NCBI GenBank assembly: GCA_003154555.1
Contig: PMDT01000161.1
Span: forward strand, 1 to 5,842
DNA from: Spirochaetaceae bacterium
GTDB taxonomy: Bacteria > Spirochaetota > Spirochaetia > SZUA-6 > Fen-1364
Reading direction: 5' to 3'
Length of the DNA: 5,842 nt
Shown here in pieces: positions 1 through 5,693 of this stretch. Made by a program: the position numbers and the translations under genes. How positions within the stretch are numbered: position 1 is the first letter of the stretch; each line of letters starts with the position of its first letter. Below the pieces are notes generated by a model. It was not told where the DNA came from, searched no databases, and saw nothing but the letters and a program-made list of their open reading frames with translations.

Positions 1-16
1 CCACGGTACCCCGTGG
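1..16 (-). terminator. Possible terminator hairpin after the cyclase gene (cut by window edge)
   Basis: Four bases beyond the cyclase stop codon lies an inverted repeat with arms CCACGG and CCGTGG around a 4-base loop. A GC-rich hairpin this close to a stop, read on the minus strand, would suit an intrinsic terminator. The U-tract that should follow lies outside the window, so this cannot be confirmed. The stem is only 6 bp and could be chance in GC-rich DNA. Confidence 0.35.
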
Positions 17-20
17 CATT

Positions 21-2039
21 TCAGGGCACAATCACTTCCCAGGTGTCGAAATCTTCCGAGATTCCTTTTGCCGTGATCCTGCCGGCGAAGCGCGTGCCCA
101 CCGCGTCCTTTACCGCGTCGTGAACGGGGGCGCTCACGAGCACCCCGTCCACCGGGGCCTTGCTTTCCAGCCGGGAGCCAAGGTTGACGTTCGCGCCGAT
201 GGCCGTGTAGGCCATGATACGGCGCGAGCCCATGTCTCCGACGACTGCTTCGCCGGTATTGATGCCGATGCGGATGTGAAGCTGCGCCCGCCCCTCCGCC
301 GCCCAGCGCTCCCGCAGACCCCGCAGGGCCTGCTGCATCTCGATACCGGTCCGCACCGCGCGCAGCGCGTGGTCGCGCTGCGGCAGCGGATCGCCGAAGA
401 ATGCCATGAGGCCGTCGCCGATGAACTTGTCCACCGTGCCTTCGTGGCGGAAAACGATCTCCGTCATCACCTCGAAATACTCGTTGAGCGTGTGGTGGAT
501 CGAGTCGGGCGTCTGGGTCGTGGACCACGAGGTGAAACCAGAGATGTCGCTGAAGAGAATCGTGATCACCTTCTGGTCCGCCGTCATGAGCTTGCCCTGG
601 TTGGCGAGTATCTTCGTCATGAGCTTGGGGGCGAAATAGCGCTCCATGCGCAGGCGGAAGGCGAGCTTCTCCCGTTCTGACAGGAGGAACCGATACGCGT
701 TCACGGCGATGAGCAGCAGGACCATGCCGAGCGTGGGCGCCGCGAGGGTCGGCATGATGCCGCCTGCCGTGAAGAGCCAGAACTCCCCTGCACCCAGCGC
801 CGCCCATGCGAGCACGCTCAGAAGCGAGCAGGCCAGGGGCCGCAGACGCCATGCGAAGAACCAGACGAGCGCCGCAAATGCGGCGTTCAGGAGCAGCACC
901 ACCCACCAGGCGGGGGCGCGGAGGAAGTGGTCCGAAAGAATGCTGTTGAGGATGTTCAGATGGAGGCCCGCCTTCGGGTAGACCCGCTCGAATGGCGTGG
1001 GGCCGTAGTCGGCGCCGCTCGTCGTGATGTCGGCCACAAGGACATGAGCGCCGTCAATCACGGACGCAGCCTGGTCGGCCTTGTCCGGGTCATTCTCCGC
1101 CTCCAGGAGACCGGTGAATGAATACCGCGCGAAACCCGTGCCCCAGGGCTCGGCAAAATCGACGATCATTCTGCCATTCCTGTCGATGGGGATCGACACG
1201 TCGCGCGTGGTGCCGTCCGGCATCTTTGCCGCCGGCATTCTGATCGCGGTGCCGAAGGAGACCTCGATCGTGGAGGGATCGACCTGCAGGGCGTCCGTTG
1301 CGGCGAGCAGCGCGAGACCCGGCACGTAGCCGTCTGCGTAGCGGATCAGGAGCGGCATGCGCCGGTAGACCCCGTCGGGGTCGGGTTCGCTGTTGAAATG
1401 GGCGATGCCGCGCGCTGCGGCCGCCAGATCGGGAAAGCTCAGGGTCGATGAACGCGCTTCGGGGGGGGTGCCGCTCACGAGGACTTTCGGGTGCCACAGC
1501 CACCGCGCAAGGGGATCGACGCCCGTCGGCGATGGCGCGGAGAGCTTGCTGTAGTCCGCCGGCGGCAGGAGAGCCGGGAGGATCACGTTCCCCGCCCCGG
1601 CGACAGCCGCCACGAATGCAGCGTCCCCGTCCGGCAGTCCCTGCTCGGGAAAGTCGATGTCGAAGATGATCGATGAGGCACCCGCCTTGGAGAGCACCCT
1701 CACAAGCCGGGCAAAGTCGCGGCGGTCCCCGCTTTTCAACGCGAGTGAGCGCAGCTCAGAGTCGCTCAGGTCGACGTGGCTGATGGACGGGGTGATCTTC
1801 TCAGTTCCCCGGAGCCGGTAGCGGAGCTGGAAGAAAAGGTCGTTGAGCCGGTTGTTCCAGTCACCACGGAGACCCGTCGCGGCGAAAGCGATCGCCCACG
1901 CGAGGCCGATGCAGACCGCGACGATGATGCCGAAGGTGAGCCCGGTCCGGCTTTCAGTGCTCGAGCCGGAAGAACTTGCTGTAGTATCCGGCGGCGTCGA
2001 TGCGGGTCGCGAGCTTTGCGACTGCTTCGTTGATGCCAC
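21..2039 (-). CDS. CHASE2-domain class III adenylate cyclase, membrane-bound
   Basis: Predicted to make cAMP from ATP in response to an extracytoplasmic signal. The 672 residues read: Ser/Thr-rich N-terminus (1-31); a membrane helix (about 33-56); an extracytoplasmic CHASE2 sensor (about 60-370) with family-like stretches such as DLFFQLRYRLRG, FDIDFPEQG and DPDGVYRRMPL; membrane helices between about 376 and 453; a linker containing ERYFAPKLMTKIL; then the cyclase domain (about 488-665). Catalytic residues are present: metal-binding D498 (FSDISGFT) and D542 (KFIGDG), purine-selecting K538 and T612 (YTAIG), and transition-state N619 and R623 (VNLGSR). The Lys/Thr pair is typical of class IIIb adenylate, not guanylate, cyclases. 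The start is GTG at 2039, preceded by GGGAGG. No other ATG, GTG or TTG in frame would keep the first membrane helix. It overlaps the upstream DUF4384-type gene by 86 bases. Activity and signal are inferred; the domain assignment is secure. Confidence 0.93.
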   Translation of the reverse strand: MASTKQSQSSRPASTPPDTTASSSGSSTESRTGLTFGIIVAVCIGLAWAIAFAATGLRGDWNNRLNDLFFQLRYRLRGTEKITPSISHVDLSDSELRSLALKSGDRRDFARLVRVLSKAGASSIIFDIDFPEQGLPDGDAAFVAAVAGAGNVILPALLPPADYSKLSAPSPTGVDPLARWLWHPKVLVSGTPPEARSSTLSFPDLAAAARGIAHFNSEPDPDGVYRRMPLLIRYADGYVPGLALLAATDALQVDPSTIEVSFGTAIRMPAAKMPDGTTRDVSIPIDRNGRMIVDFAEPWGTGFARYSFTGLLEAENDPDKADQAASVIDGAHVLVADITTSGADYGPTPFERVYPKAGLHLNILNSILSDHFLRAPAWWVVLLLNAAFAALVWFFAWRLRPLACSLLSVLAWAALGAGEFWLFTAGGIMPTLAAPTLGMVLLLIAVNAYRFLLSEREKLAFRLRMERYFAPKLMTKILANQGKLMTADQKVITILFSDISGFTSWSTTQTPDSIHHTLNEYFEVMTEIVFRHEGTVDKFIGDGLMAFFGDPLPQRDHALRAVRTGIEMQQALRGLRERWAAEGRAQLHIRIGINTGEAVVGDMGSRRIMAYTAIGANVNLGSRLESKAPVDGVLVSAPVHDAVKDAVGTRFAGRITAKGISEDFDTWEVIVP

Positions 2040-2601
2040 GTGTGCCTCCCGCGATGGTCACGGGCTTTTCCGCGGCCACAGCCAGCTGGCTGTGCTGCTG
2101 GTTGAGGCGCTTGATCTCGTCGAGCACCGCCTGCCGCGCGGCGGCTTTCGCCGCGGCCGTCGAGCCCTGATTCGATGCGGTTTTCTGGAGCGCGAGGATG
2201 AGCGACTCCAGCGTCCGCAGGCGTTCGGCCGACGCCACCAGGTAGAAACGCTCGGTCCCTTTCGCGCCGTCCAGCGTGAACCAGTCGTCCCCTTCGGGGA
2301 TGAAATAGCGCTGGGCGTAGGATGTCTTGCCGAACAGGTCGAAGGATTCGGGGAAGAGGAGCTGCGTGTCGTCACTGGCGTCCTGGAGCACGAGATAGAC
2401 GAACGTTCCGGCGGTCGGCTGGATGTGGATCTTGAAAAGGTCTCCGGGCTTGATGTTGACCTTCTCCGAAAAGTTGATGGGCACCGCGGAACCGTCCGCG
2501 GCGCGTTTGACGAATGCCCAGGTGAAGGAGAGCTTTGCTTCCTGCGCGACGAGGCTCGCGGCAATGAGAAGCAGGACGACGACGGCACACGCTCTTCTCA
2601 T
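1954..2601 (-). CDS. Secreted DUF4384-type protein, upstream partner of the cyclase
   Basis: A 215-residue protein of unknown biochemical role, probably periplasmic or surface-exposed. Residues 1-19 form a signal peptide (MRRACAVVVLLLIAASLVA) with likely cleavage after A19; C5 is not in a lipobox. Residues about 46-125 resemble DUF4384: KPGDLFKIHIQP, then a beta-rich stretch FVYLVLQD, LLFPE, an IPEGDDWFTLDG turn and ERFYLVAS near the end. The family is usually found in secreted or membrane-anchored proteins, often beside signalling domains. Residues 126-180 are helical and Ala-rich. The C-terminus (about 188-215) is encoded in DNA that also encodes the cyclase N-terminus. Co-transcription with the cyclase suggests that it may modulate the CHASE2 sensor outside the membrane; that is inference. 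The family assignment is from motif memory, not a profile search. Confidence 0.8.
   Translation of the reverse strand: MRRACAVVVLLLIAASLVAQEAKLSFTWAFVKRAADGSAVPINFSEKVNIKPGDLFKIHIQPTAGTFVYLVLQDASDDTQLLFPESFDLFGKTSYAQRYFIPEGDDWFTLDGAKGTERFYLVASAERLRTLESLILALQKTASNQGSTAAAKAAARQAVLDEIKRLNQQHSQLAVAAEKPVTIAGGTRGINEAVAKLATRIDAAGYYSKFFRLEH
2045..2050 (-). promoter_or_regulatory. Ribosome binding site for the cyclase, inside the upstream gene
   Basis: On the minus strand GGGAGG lies 5 bases before the GTG at 2039. It decides the cyclase start, which would otherwise be doubtful because it is GTG and lies 86 bases inside the preceding gene. The site is itself coding for the DUF4384-type protein. Confidence 0.75.
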
Positions 2602-2607
2602 GGCGCG

Positions 2608-2636
2608 ATTCTACTCCGGTCCTGGCGGGGGCGCAA
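2608..2636 (-). promoter_or_regulatory. Candidate promoter of the DUF4384/cyclase operon
   Basis: Read on the minus strand, TTGCGC (2636-2631) is followed after exactly 17 bases by TAGAAT (2613-2608), a good sigma-70-like pair. The expected start of transcription, about 7 bases past the -10 box, falls on the A of the ATG at 2601, which would make the mRNA leaderless. The only SD-like sequence is CGGAG, 12 bases before the ATG and overlapping the spacer/-10 region, so it would not be in an mRNA from this promoter. Confidence 0.5.
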
Positions 2637-2672
2637 GCGGCTCACGCGCGCCTGTCAACACGCGCCGCCTCG

Positions 2673-2701
2673 TGGACGAGAGCGTGCCGGTCATATATGC
2701 T
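2673..2701 (+). promoter_or_regulatory. Weak candidate promoter of the reductase gene
   Basis: TGGACG (2673-2678), a 17-base spacer and TATGCT (2696-2701) each match the consensus boxes at four of six positions. Overlapping alternatives CATATA or TATATG lie a few bases upstream. Any of these would start transcription at or very near the ATG at 2707, consistent with the lack of a Shine-Dalgarno. Support is limited. Confidence 0.3.
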
Positions 2702-2706
2702 CCCCG

Positions 2707-3729
2707 ATGATGAAGGAGATCCGGATCACGAGGTTCGGCGGACCCCCTGTTCTGCGGCTCGTGGAAGGTCCGTCTCCGGCCCTGACGGCCGGGCACGTGC
2801 GGATCAAGGTGAGCGCGGCCGGGATTAATTTCGCCGACGTGCAGATGCGCATGGGGCTGTATCCGGAGGCTCCCCGGATTCCTTTTGTCCCCGGCTTCGA
2901 GATTGCCGGTGTCGTGGCCGAGGTGGGCCCTGACGTGCAGTCGTTCCGCCGGGGCCAGCGGGTGCTGTCGATGTGCCGTTTCGGCGGTTACGCGGACGAG
3001 ATCGTGCTTCCGGCGGACCACGTGCGGCCGACGCCGCGGAGGCTTTCGGACAAGGAGGCGGCGTCGGTTCCGGTCGCCTTCGCTTCCGCCTGGATCGCGC
3101 TCGTTGATATAGCACGGATCCGCGAGGGAGATCGCATCCTCATCCCCGGTGCCGCAGGCGGCCTGGGAACGGCGATGGTCCAGATCGCGGTCAAGGCAGG
3201 GGCGCAGGTGGTCGGCCTGGTGGGCAGCGCGGGGAAGAAGGAGCTCGTGCGCTCTCTCGGGGCAGCGGAAGTTCTGACGTATAACGAGTTCAGCGCACGG
3301 GATGGCGACTATGGGCGTGATTTCTCGGTCATCGCGGAGCCGCGCGGCGCCGGGGCCTTGAAAGACTCCATGCGGCGTCTTGCGCCCGGCGGCAGGGTTG
3401 TGAGCTACGGGGTTTCTTCCATAGTTACGGGCCTGCGCCGATCGATTCCGCGCACGCTCCTCTGGCTCCTCCGTACGCCCCTTTTCACGAATATCGGTCT
3501 GCAGATGGCCAACGCGGGGCTCATGGGCCTGAACATGCTGAAGCTTTTCGACACCGCGCCCGGACGCGACATGCTCATGCAAGCGGTGGACGCGGTGCTG
3601 GAAGGATTCCAGACTGGCGCGTACAAACCGGTGATCGGCAAGACATTTCCCCTTTCCGATGCAGGGGCTGCGCAAGCCTTTCTCCAGAGCGGAAAAAGCG
3701 TCGGAAAAGTCGTTTTGACCTGCTCATGA
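2707..3729 (+). CDS. Zinc-free medium-chain dehydrogenase/reductase, quinone-oxidoreductase/VAT-1-like
   Basis: A 340-residue NAD(P)H-dependent reductase of the MDR superfamily, the usual length for the quinone oxidoreductase branch; cytosolic. The N-terminal GroES-like domain (about 1-120) has AGINFADV (38-45), a GLYP stretch and PGFEIAGVV (62-70), matching quinone reductases and VAT-1-like proteins. The Rossmann domain (about 121-270) has the nucleotide-binding loop GAAGGLGTAMVQIA (148-161). The C-terminal GKTFPLSDAGAAQAF and GKSVGKVVL (311-337) are family hallmarks. Catalytic and structural zinc cysteines are absent, as expected. The substrate (quinone, enone or other) cannot be told. The start is ATG 2707, with a second ATG directly after it. 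The frame stays open far upstream, but that extension is antisense to the DUF4384-type gene and shows no family similarity. No Shine-Dalgarno is visible. The gene is divergent from the DUF4384/cyclase operon. Confidence 0.92.
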   Translation: MMKEIRITRFGGPPVLRLVEGPSPALTAGHVRIKVSAAGINFADVQMRMGLYPEAPRIPFVPGFEIAGVVAEVGPDVQSFRRGQRVLSMCRFGGYADEIVLPADHVRPTPRRLSDKEAASVPVAFASAWIALVDIARIREGDRILIPGAAGGLGTAMVQIAVKAGAQVVGLVGSAGKKELVRSLGAAEVLTYNEFSARDGDYGRDFSVIAEPRGAGALKDSMRRLAPGGRVVSYGVSSIVTGLRRSIPRTLLWLLRTPLFTNIGLQMANAGLMGLNMLKLFDTAPGRDMLMQAVDAVLEGFQTGAYKPVIGKTFPLSDAGAAQAFLQSGKSVGKVVLTCS

Positions 3730-3740
3730 GTATTAAAAAT

Positions 3741-3757
3741 ATTAATTGACAATTAAT
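3741..3757. promoter_or_regulatory. Perfect palindrome over the -35 box, candidate operator
   Basis: ATTAATTGACAATTAAT is an exact inverted repeat: arms ATTAATTG and CAATTAAT around one central A. It covers the whole TTGACA -35 box. A protein bound here would block RNA polymerase, so repression, possibly by the adjacent DUF2089 protein, is the natural inference. AT-rich palindromes also arise by chance in AT-rich promoters, so function is unproven. Confidence 0.5.
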
Positions 3758-3773
3758 TTATTTAAGATATACT
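3746..3773 (+). promoter_or_regulatory. Strong sigma-70-like promoter of the DUF2089 gene, predicted leaderless
   Basis: A perfect -35 TTGACA (3746-3751) is followed after 16 bases by TATACT (3768-3773, five of six). Transcription should start about 7 bases later, on the A of the ATG at 3780. An in-frame TGA at 3774-3776 excludes an earlier start. The only SD-like GAGG (3775-3778) is one base from the ATG, too close to act. The whole 50-base spacer after the reductase gene is almost pure A/T. Confidence 0.78.
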
Positions 3774-3779
3774 TGAGGC

Positions 3780-4244
3780 ATGCCAAGAAGCAGAATTGAT
3801 GCAAATGTCCGCTGCCCGTCATGCAACGGTCAGCTCTTTCCACGGGTATTGGTCTGCGATTCATGCGGGCTCAAAGTGGAAGGGGAATTCGTCATGAACG
3901 AATTCGGATCCCTCACTCCCGATGAGCTGCACTTCCTGCGCGTCTTCATTTATTGCGAGGGCAGGATCCGTGATATGGAGGCGGCACTCGGTGTGAGCTA
4001 CCCCACTGTCAAGGGACACCTTGCGACGATCAAGCAGAAGCTCAACCTCGGTGGTCCACCCGCCGGCCGGCCCGCGGCAACTGCCGCGCCGGATGCCACG
4101 CTGGGGCAGGGAAGCGGTGAGGAGATGACCGATGAGCAGGTCCTCGAGGGCCTGGAATCCGGGAAGGTCAGCTACAAGGACGCGATCAGCCTCCTGCGGT
4201 CCAGGAAGAAGGGAGACAAGGCCGATGAGCAGCAAGGCAGCTGA
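3780..4244 (+). CDS. DUF2089-type zinc-ribbon/HTH protein with C-terminal SHOCT-like hairpin, probable DNA-binding regulator
   Basis: A 154-residue cytoplasmic protein. Residues 12-29 hold a four-cysteine zinc ribbon: CPSC (C12, C15) and CDSC (C26, C29). Residues 42-88 (SLTPDELHFLRVFIYCEGRIRDMEAALGV onward) form the conserved DUF2089 region. Within it about 61-88 reads as a helix-turn-helix: GRIRDMEAALGVSY, then PTVKGHLATIKQKL as the likely recognition helix. A Pro/Ala/Gly linker (about 91-113) leads to a short helical hairpin (116-143, MTDEQVLEGLESGKV and onward) of the SHOCT-like kind found at the end of such proteins. ATG 3780 is the only start that includes the ribbon. The gene overlaps the next by 20 bases. 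Family members are poorly characterised; transcription-factor function is inferred from the fold, and autoregulation from the palindrome in its own promoter. Confidence 0.87.
   Translation: MPRSRIDANVRCPSCNGQLFPRVLVCDSCGLKVEGEFVMNEFGSLTPDELHFLRVFIYCEGRIRDMEAALGVSYPTVKGHLATIKQKLNLGGPPAGRPAATAAPDATLGQGSGEEMTDEQVLEGLESGKVSYKDAISLLRSRKKGDKADEQQGS
4211..4215 (+). promoter_or_regulatory. Ribosome binding site deciding the start of the beta-helix gene
   Basis: GGGAG, within AAGGGAG, lies 9 bases before the ATG at 4225, inside the end of the DUF2089 gene. It selects this ATG over the in-frame ATG at 4132, whose product would begin with an Arg/Ser-rich stretch read from within the DUF2089 gene. Confidence 0.7.
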
Positions 4245-5508
4245 CAGGATTCACGCGATGCAGGAGAAAGGCATCCTCACTCCCGAGCAGGCGGAAGAGC
4301 TCCTGAAGGCGCTGGCGGGAAGCAACGATGCCCCGGCTGCCCCTGCGTCGCCGGAGCCGCGCGACCCGCCGCCGGGCAATTCGGTGCACGCCGGCCCGGA
4401 ATCGGACAACGGTTGGGATGACGAGTCCTGGGGAAAGCACGGGGGCCGCCGGCATCGTCGGCAGCCGTTCGTCCCGGAAGGCTTTCTCGAGATGGACTGG
4501 GTGAACGACATGGTGGATGGCATCACGAGCGGGCTCGGCGTCCATGTCCAGGACAAGGTTCGCGGCGCGGTCGGGGACTGGAGCGAGGGCAGCGGTGGTC
4601 GCTGGTCCGCGAACGGGCAGAACTCATCGCGGATCGAGCAGCCGGAGGGGGAGCAGTACGAGTTCCGCGGCAACCGCGTGGTTTTCAGCAGGTTGTCGGG
4701 CATGCACCTGGTGAGGTCGAAGATCAAGGACAACTCTTTCTCCGCCTCCACGTTCAAGGATGTTGACCTGGTGGACAGCACGATGCAGGACTGCTCGTTC
4801 GCGGGTGCCTCTCTGCACGAGCTGCGCATGGAGCATTCAGAGCTGAAGGATTTTTCCTTGGCCGGCTCAAAGACCAGCAAGATCGTGCTCCTGGGCTCCA
4901 CGTCGGTGAAGGCATTGCGGATCTCGGGTTCACGGATCAACGGGATGACCCTGCAGGAAAGCTGCAGCATCACAGACAGCCGGTTTTCCGGGGCGGTCGT
5001 CGCCTCCCTCAATCTCTCCCGGTCCGCGAGGATGAAGGACGTGCGGCTCACCGGCGCCACCGTCAGTCGACTTGCGCTGGAGGCCGCATCGATGGTGAAC
5101 GTGAGGGCGCAGGGCTGCGTCCTGGAGAGCTCCCGCATCGCCGACTCCGAGCTGGTGGATACCGACCTTCGCGGAACTCGTTTCAGGGACGCGGAGATCA
5201 CGGCGTCCAAGATCAAGGACTGCCGGTTCGACGCGATCGCCTTCGACTCGCTTTCGGTTCGCAGCAGCACGCTTCGAAAGGTGAGCTTTCGAGACACCAA
5301 CTACAAGATGTACAGCAATCTTCGCGCCCCGGCGGAAAAGCTTTCGATCGTCGACTGCGACCTGGATGAGATCGACTTTTCCGAATGTACGATCCGCAAT
5401 ACCACGATTCAGGGCATCAAGGCGCACGGCCTGAGAATCCGCGGCGCCGACCTGACCGGGATGACCATTACTCGCACTGAGGACCTGGAGGCTTTTGGAC
5501 GCAGGTAG
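4225..5508 (+). CDS. SHOCT-like domain plus degenerate pentapeptide-repeat/beta-helix protein
   Basis: A 427-residue protein with no signal peptide or membrane helix, so probably cytoplasmic. Residues 4-31 (ADRIHAMQEKGILTPEQAEELLKAL) form a SHOCT-like helical hairpin like the one ending the DUF2089 protein. Residues 33-84 are a Pro/Gly/His/Arg-rich linker. An amphipathic segment follows (85-119, EGFLEMDWVNDMVDGITSGL and onward). Residues about 143-417 are a long run of short degenerate repeats with hydrophobic residues every five or so positions and small, Ser or Asp residues between (VDLVDSTMQDCSF, LRGTRFRDAEI, CDLDEIDFSECTI, IRGADLTGMTI), as in pentapeptide-repeat right-handed beta-helices. 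Strict A(D/N)Lxx units are rare, so the family call is tentative. The nearest known architecture is YvlB-like: the same N-terminal module followed by a DUF4097 beta-structure. Its start overlaps the DUF2089 gene by 20 bases, implying coupled translation. Function unknown; a scaffold or binding partner of the regulator is plausible. Confidence 0.78.
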   Translation: MSSKAADRIHAMQEKGILTPEQAEELLKALAGSNDAPAAPASPEPRDPPPGNSVHAGPESDNGWDDESWGKHGGRRHRRQPFVPEGFLEMDWVNDMVDGITSGLGVHVQDKVRGAVGDWSEGSGGRWSANGQNSSRIEQPEGEQYEFRGNRVVFSRLSGMHLVRSKIKDNSFSASTFKDVDLVDSTMQDCSFAGASLHELRMEHSELKDFSLAGSKTSKIVLLGSTSVKALRISGSRINGMTLQESCSITDSRFSGAVVASLNLSRSARMKDVRLTGATVSRLALEAASMVNVRAQGCVLESSRIADSELVDTDLRGTRFRDAEITASKIKDCRFDAIAFDSLSVRSSTLRKVSFRDTNYKMYSNLRAPAEKLSIVDCDLDEIDFSECTIRNTTIQGIKAHGLRIRGADLTGMTITRTEDLEAFGRR

Positions 5509-5527
5509 ATAGACCTGCCTGATTGAG

Positions 5528-5560
5528 AAGCCGCGGCGAATGCCTGCCGCGGCTTTTTGT
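5528..5560 (+). terminator. Intrinsic terminator of the DUF2089/beta-helix operon
   Basis: Arms AAGCCGCGGC (5528-5537) and GCCGCGGCTT (5546-5555) pair perfectly over 10 bp with an 8-base loop. Five T residues (5554-5558) begin inside the stem's end and are followed by GTTG. It lies 19 bases after the beta-helix stop codon and separates that operon from the ABC gene. Confidence 0.9.
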
Positions 5561-5579
5561 TGTCCAAGATTGAATTCAG

Positions 5580-5602
5580 TTAATTAATTAGAAATTAATT
5601 AA
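5580..5602. repeat. AT-only inverted repeat upstream of the ABC promoter
   Basis: Arms TTAATTAATT (5580-5589) and AATTAATTAA (5593-5602) are exact reverse complements around AGA. Each arm contains the self-palindrome TTAATTAA. The repeat ends 13 bases before the -35 box. It could bind a regulator, or it may act with its surroundings as an UP element for RNA polymerase alpha. It shares the word AATTAATTTA (5597-5606) with the DUF2089 promoter (3751-3760). Confidence 0.5.
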
Positions 5603-5615
5603 TTTAAGAAATATA

Positions 5616-5644
5616 TTGACAAATATTAAATAAATTGCTATGGT
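5616..5644 (+). promoter_or_regulatory. Promoter of the ABC ATPase gene (extended -10)
   Basis: A perfect TTGACA (5616-5621), a 17-base spacer and TATGGT (5639-5644) preceded by TGC (5636-5638) form a -35 plus extended -10 promoter. The predicted transcription start is near 5651, giving a leader of about 43 bases. Surrounding DNA from 5575 to 5660 is nearly all A/T. Confidence 0.7.
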
Positions 5645-5657
5645 AAATTTATAGTTT

Positions 5658-5677
5658 ATGGAAAGCCATGGAAAGGC
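5658..5677 (+). repeat. Tandem 10-base repeat in the ABC gene leader
   Basis: ATGGAAAGCC (5658-5667) is followed directly by ATGGAAAGGC (5668-5677), differing at one base. Each copy carries an ATG. The first is in frame with the ABC gene and would add 12 residues; the second is out of frame. Neither has a Shine-Dalgarno. Confidence 0.6.
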
Positions 5678-5684
5678 AAAGGAG
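5678..5684 (+). promoter_or_regulatory. Ribosome binding site of the ABC ATPase gene
   Basis: AAAGGAG ends 9 bases before the ATG at 5694, a strong Shine-Dalgarno at normal spacing. It favours this start over the in-frame ATG at 5658. Confidence 0.8.
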
Positions 5685-5693
5685 ACGACAGGT

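Noticed and set aside
2653..2658. Perfect TTGACA on the minus strand upstream of the DUF4384-type gene
   Set aside because: No acceptable -10 lies 15-19 bases downstream; the TAGAAT box is 39 bases away and pairs better with TTGCGC.
1843..2706. Long in-frame upstream extension of the reductase reading frame
   Set aside because: It is antisense to the DUF4384-type and cyclase genes, has Arg/Gly-rich composition without family similarity, and the MDR N-terminus clearly begins at 2707.
2611..3675. Minus-strand open frame of 354 codons opposite the reductase
   Set aside because: Arg/His/Pro-rich shadow of a GC-rich gene on the other strand with recognisable MDR motifs.
3741..3757. The palindrome as a terminator of the reductase gene
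   Set aside because: The stem would be almost all A-U with a 1-base loop and no following U-run; it coincides with a promoter -35 box instead.
4132..4224. Earlier ATG for the beta-helix protein
   Set aside because: It would add an Arg/Ser-rich stretch read out of frame from the DUF2089 gene; ATG 4225 has a Shine-Dalgarno and begins directly at the SHOCT-like domain.
4251..5300. Minus-strand open frame of 349 codons opposite the beta-helix gene
   Set aside because: Ser/Arg-rich composition with no recognisable motif; the plus strand has a supported start, Shine-Dalgarno and terminator.
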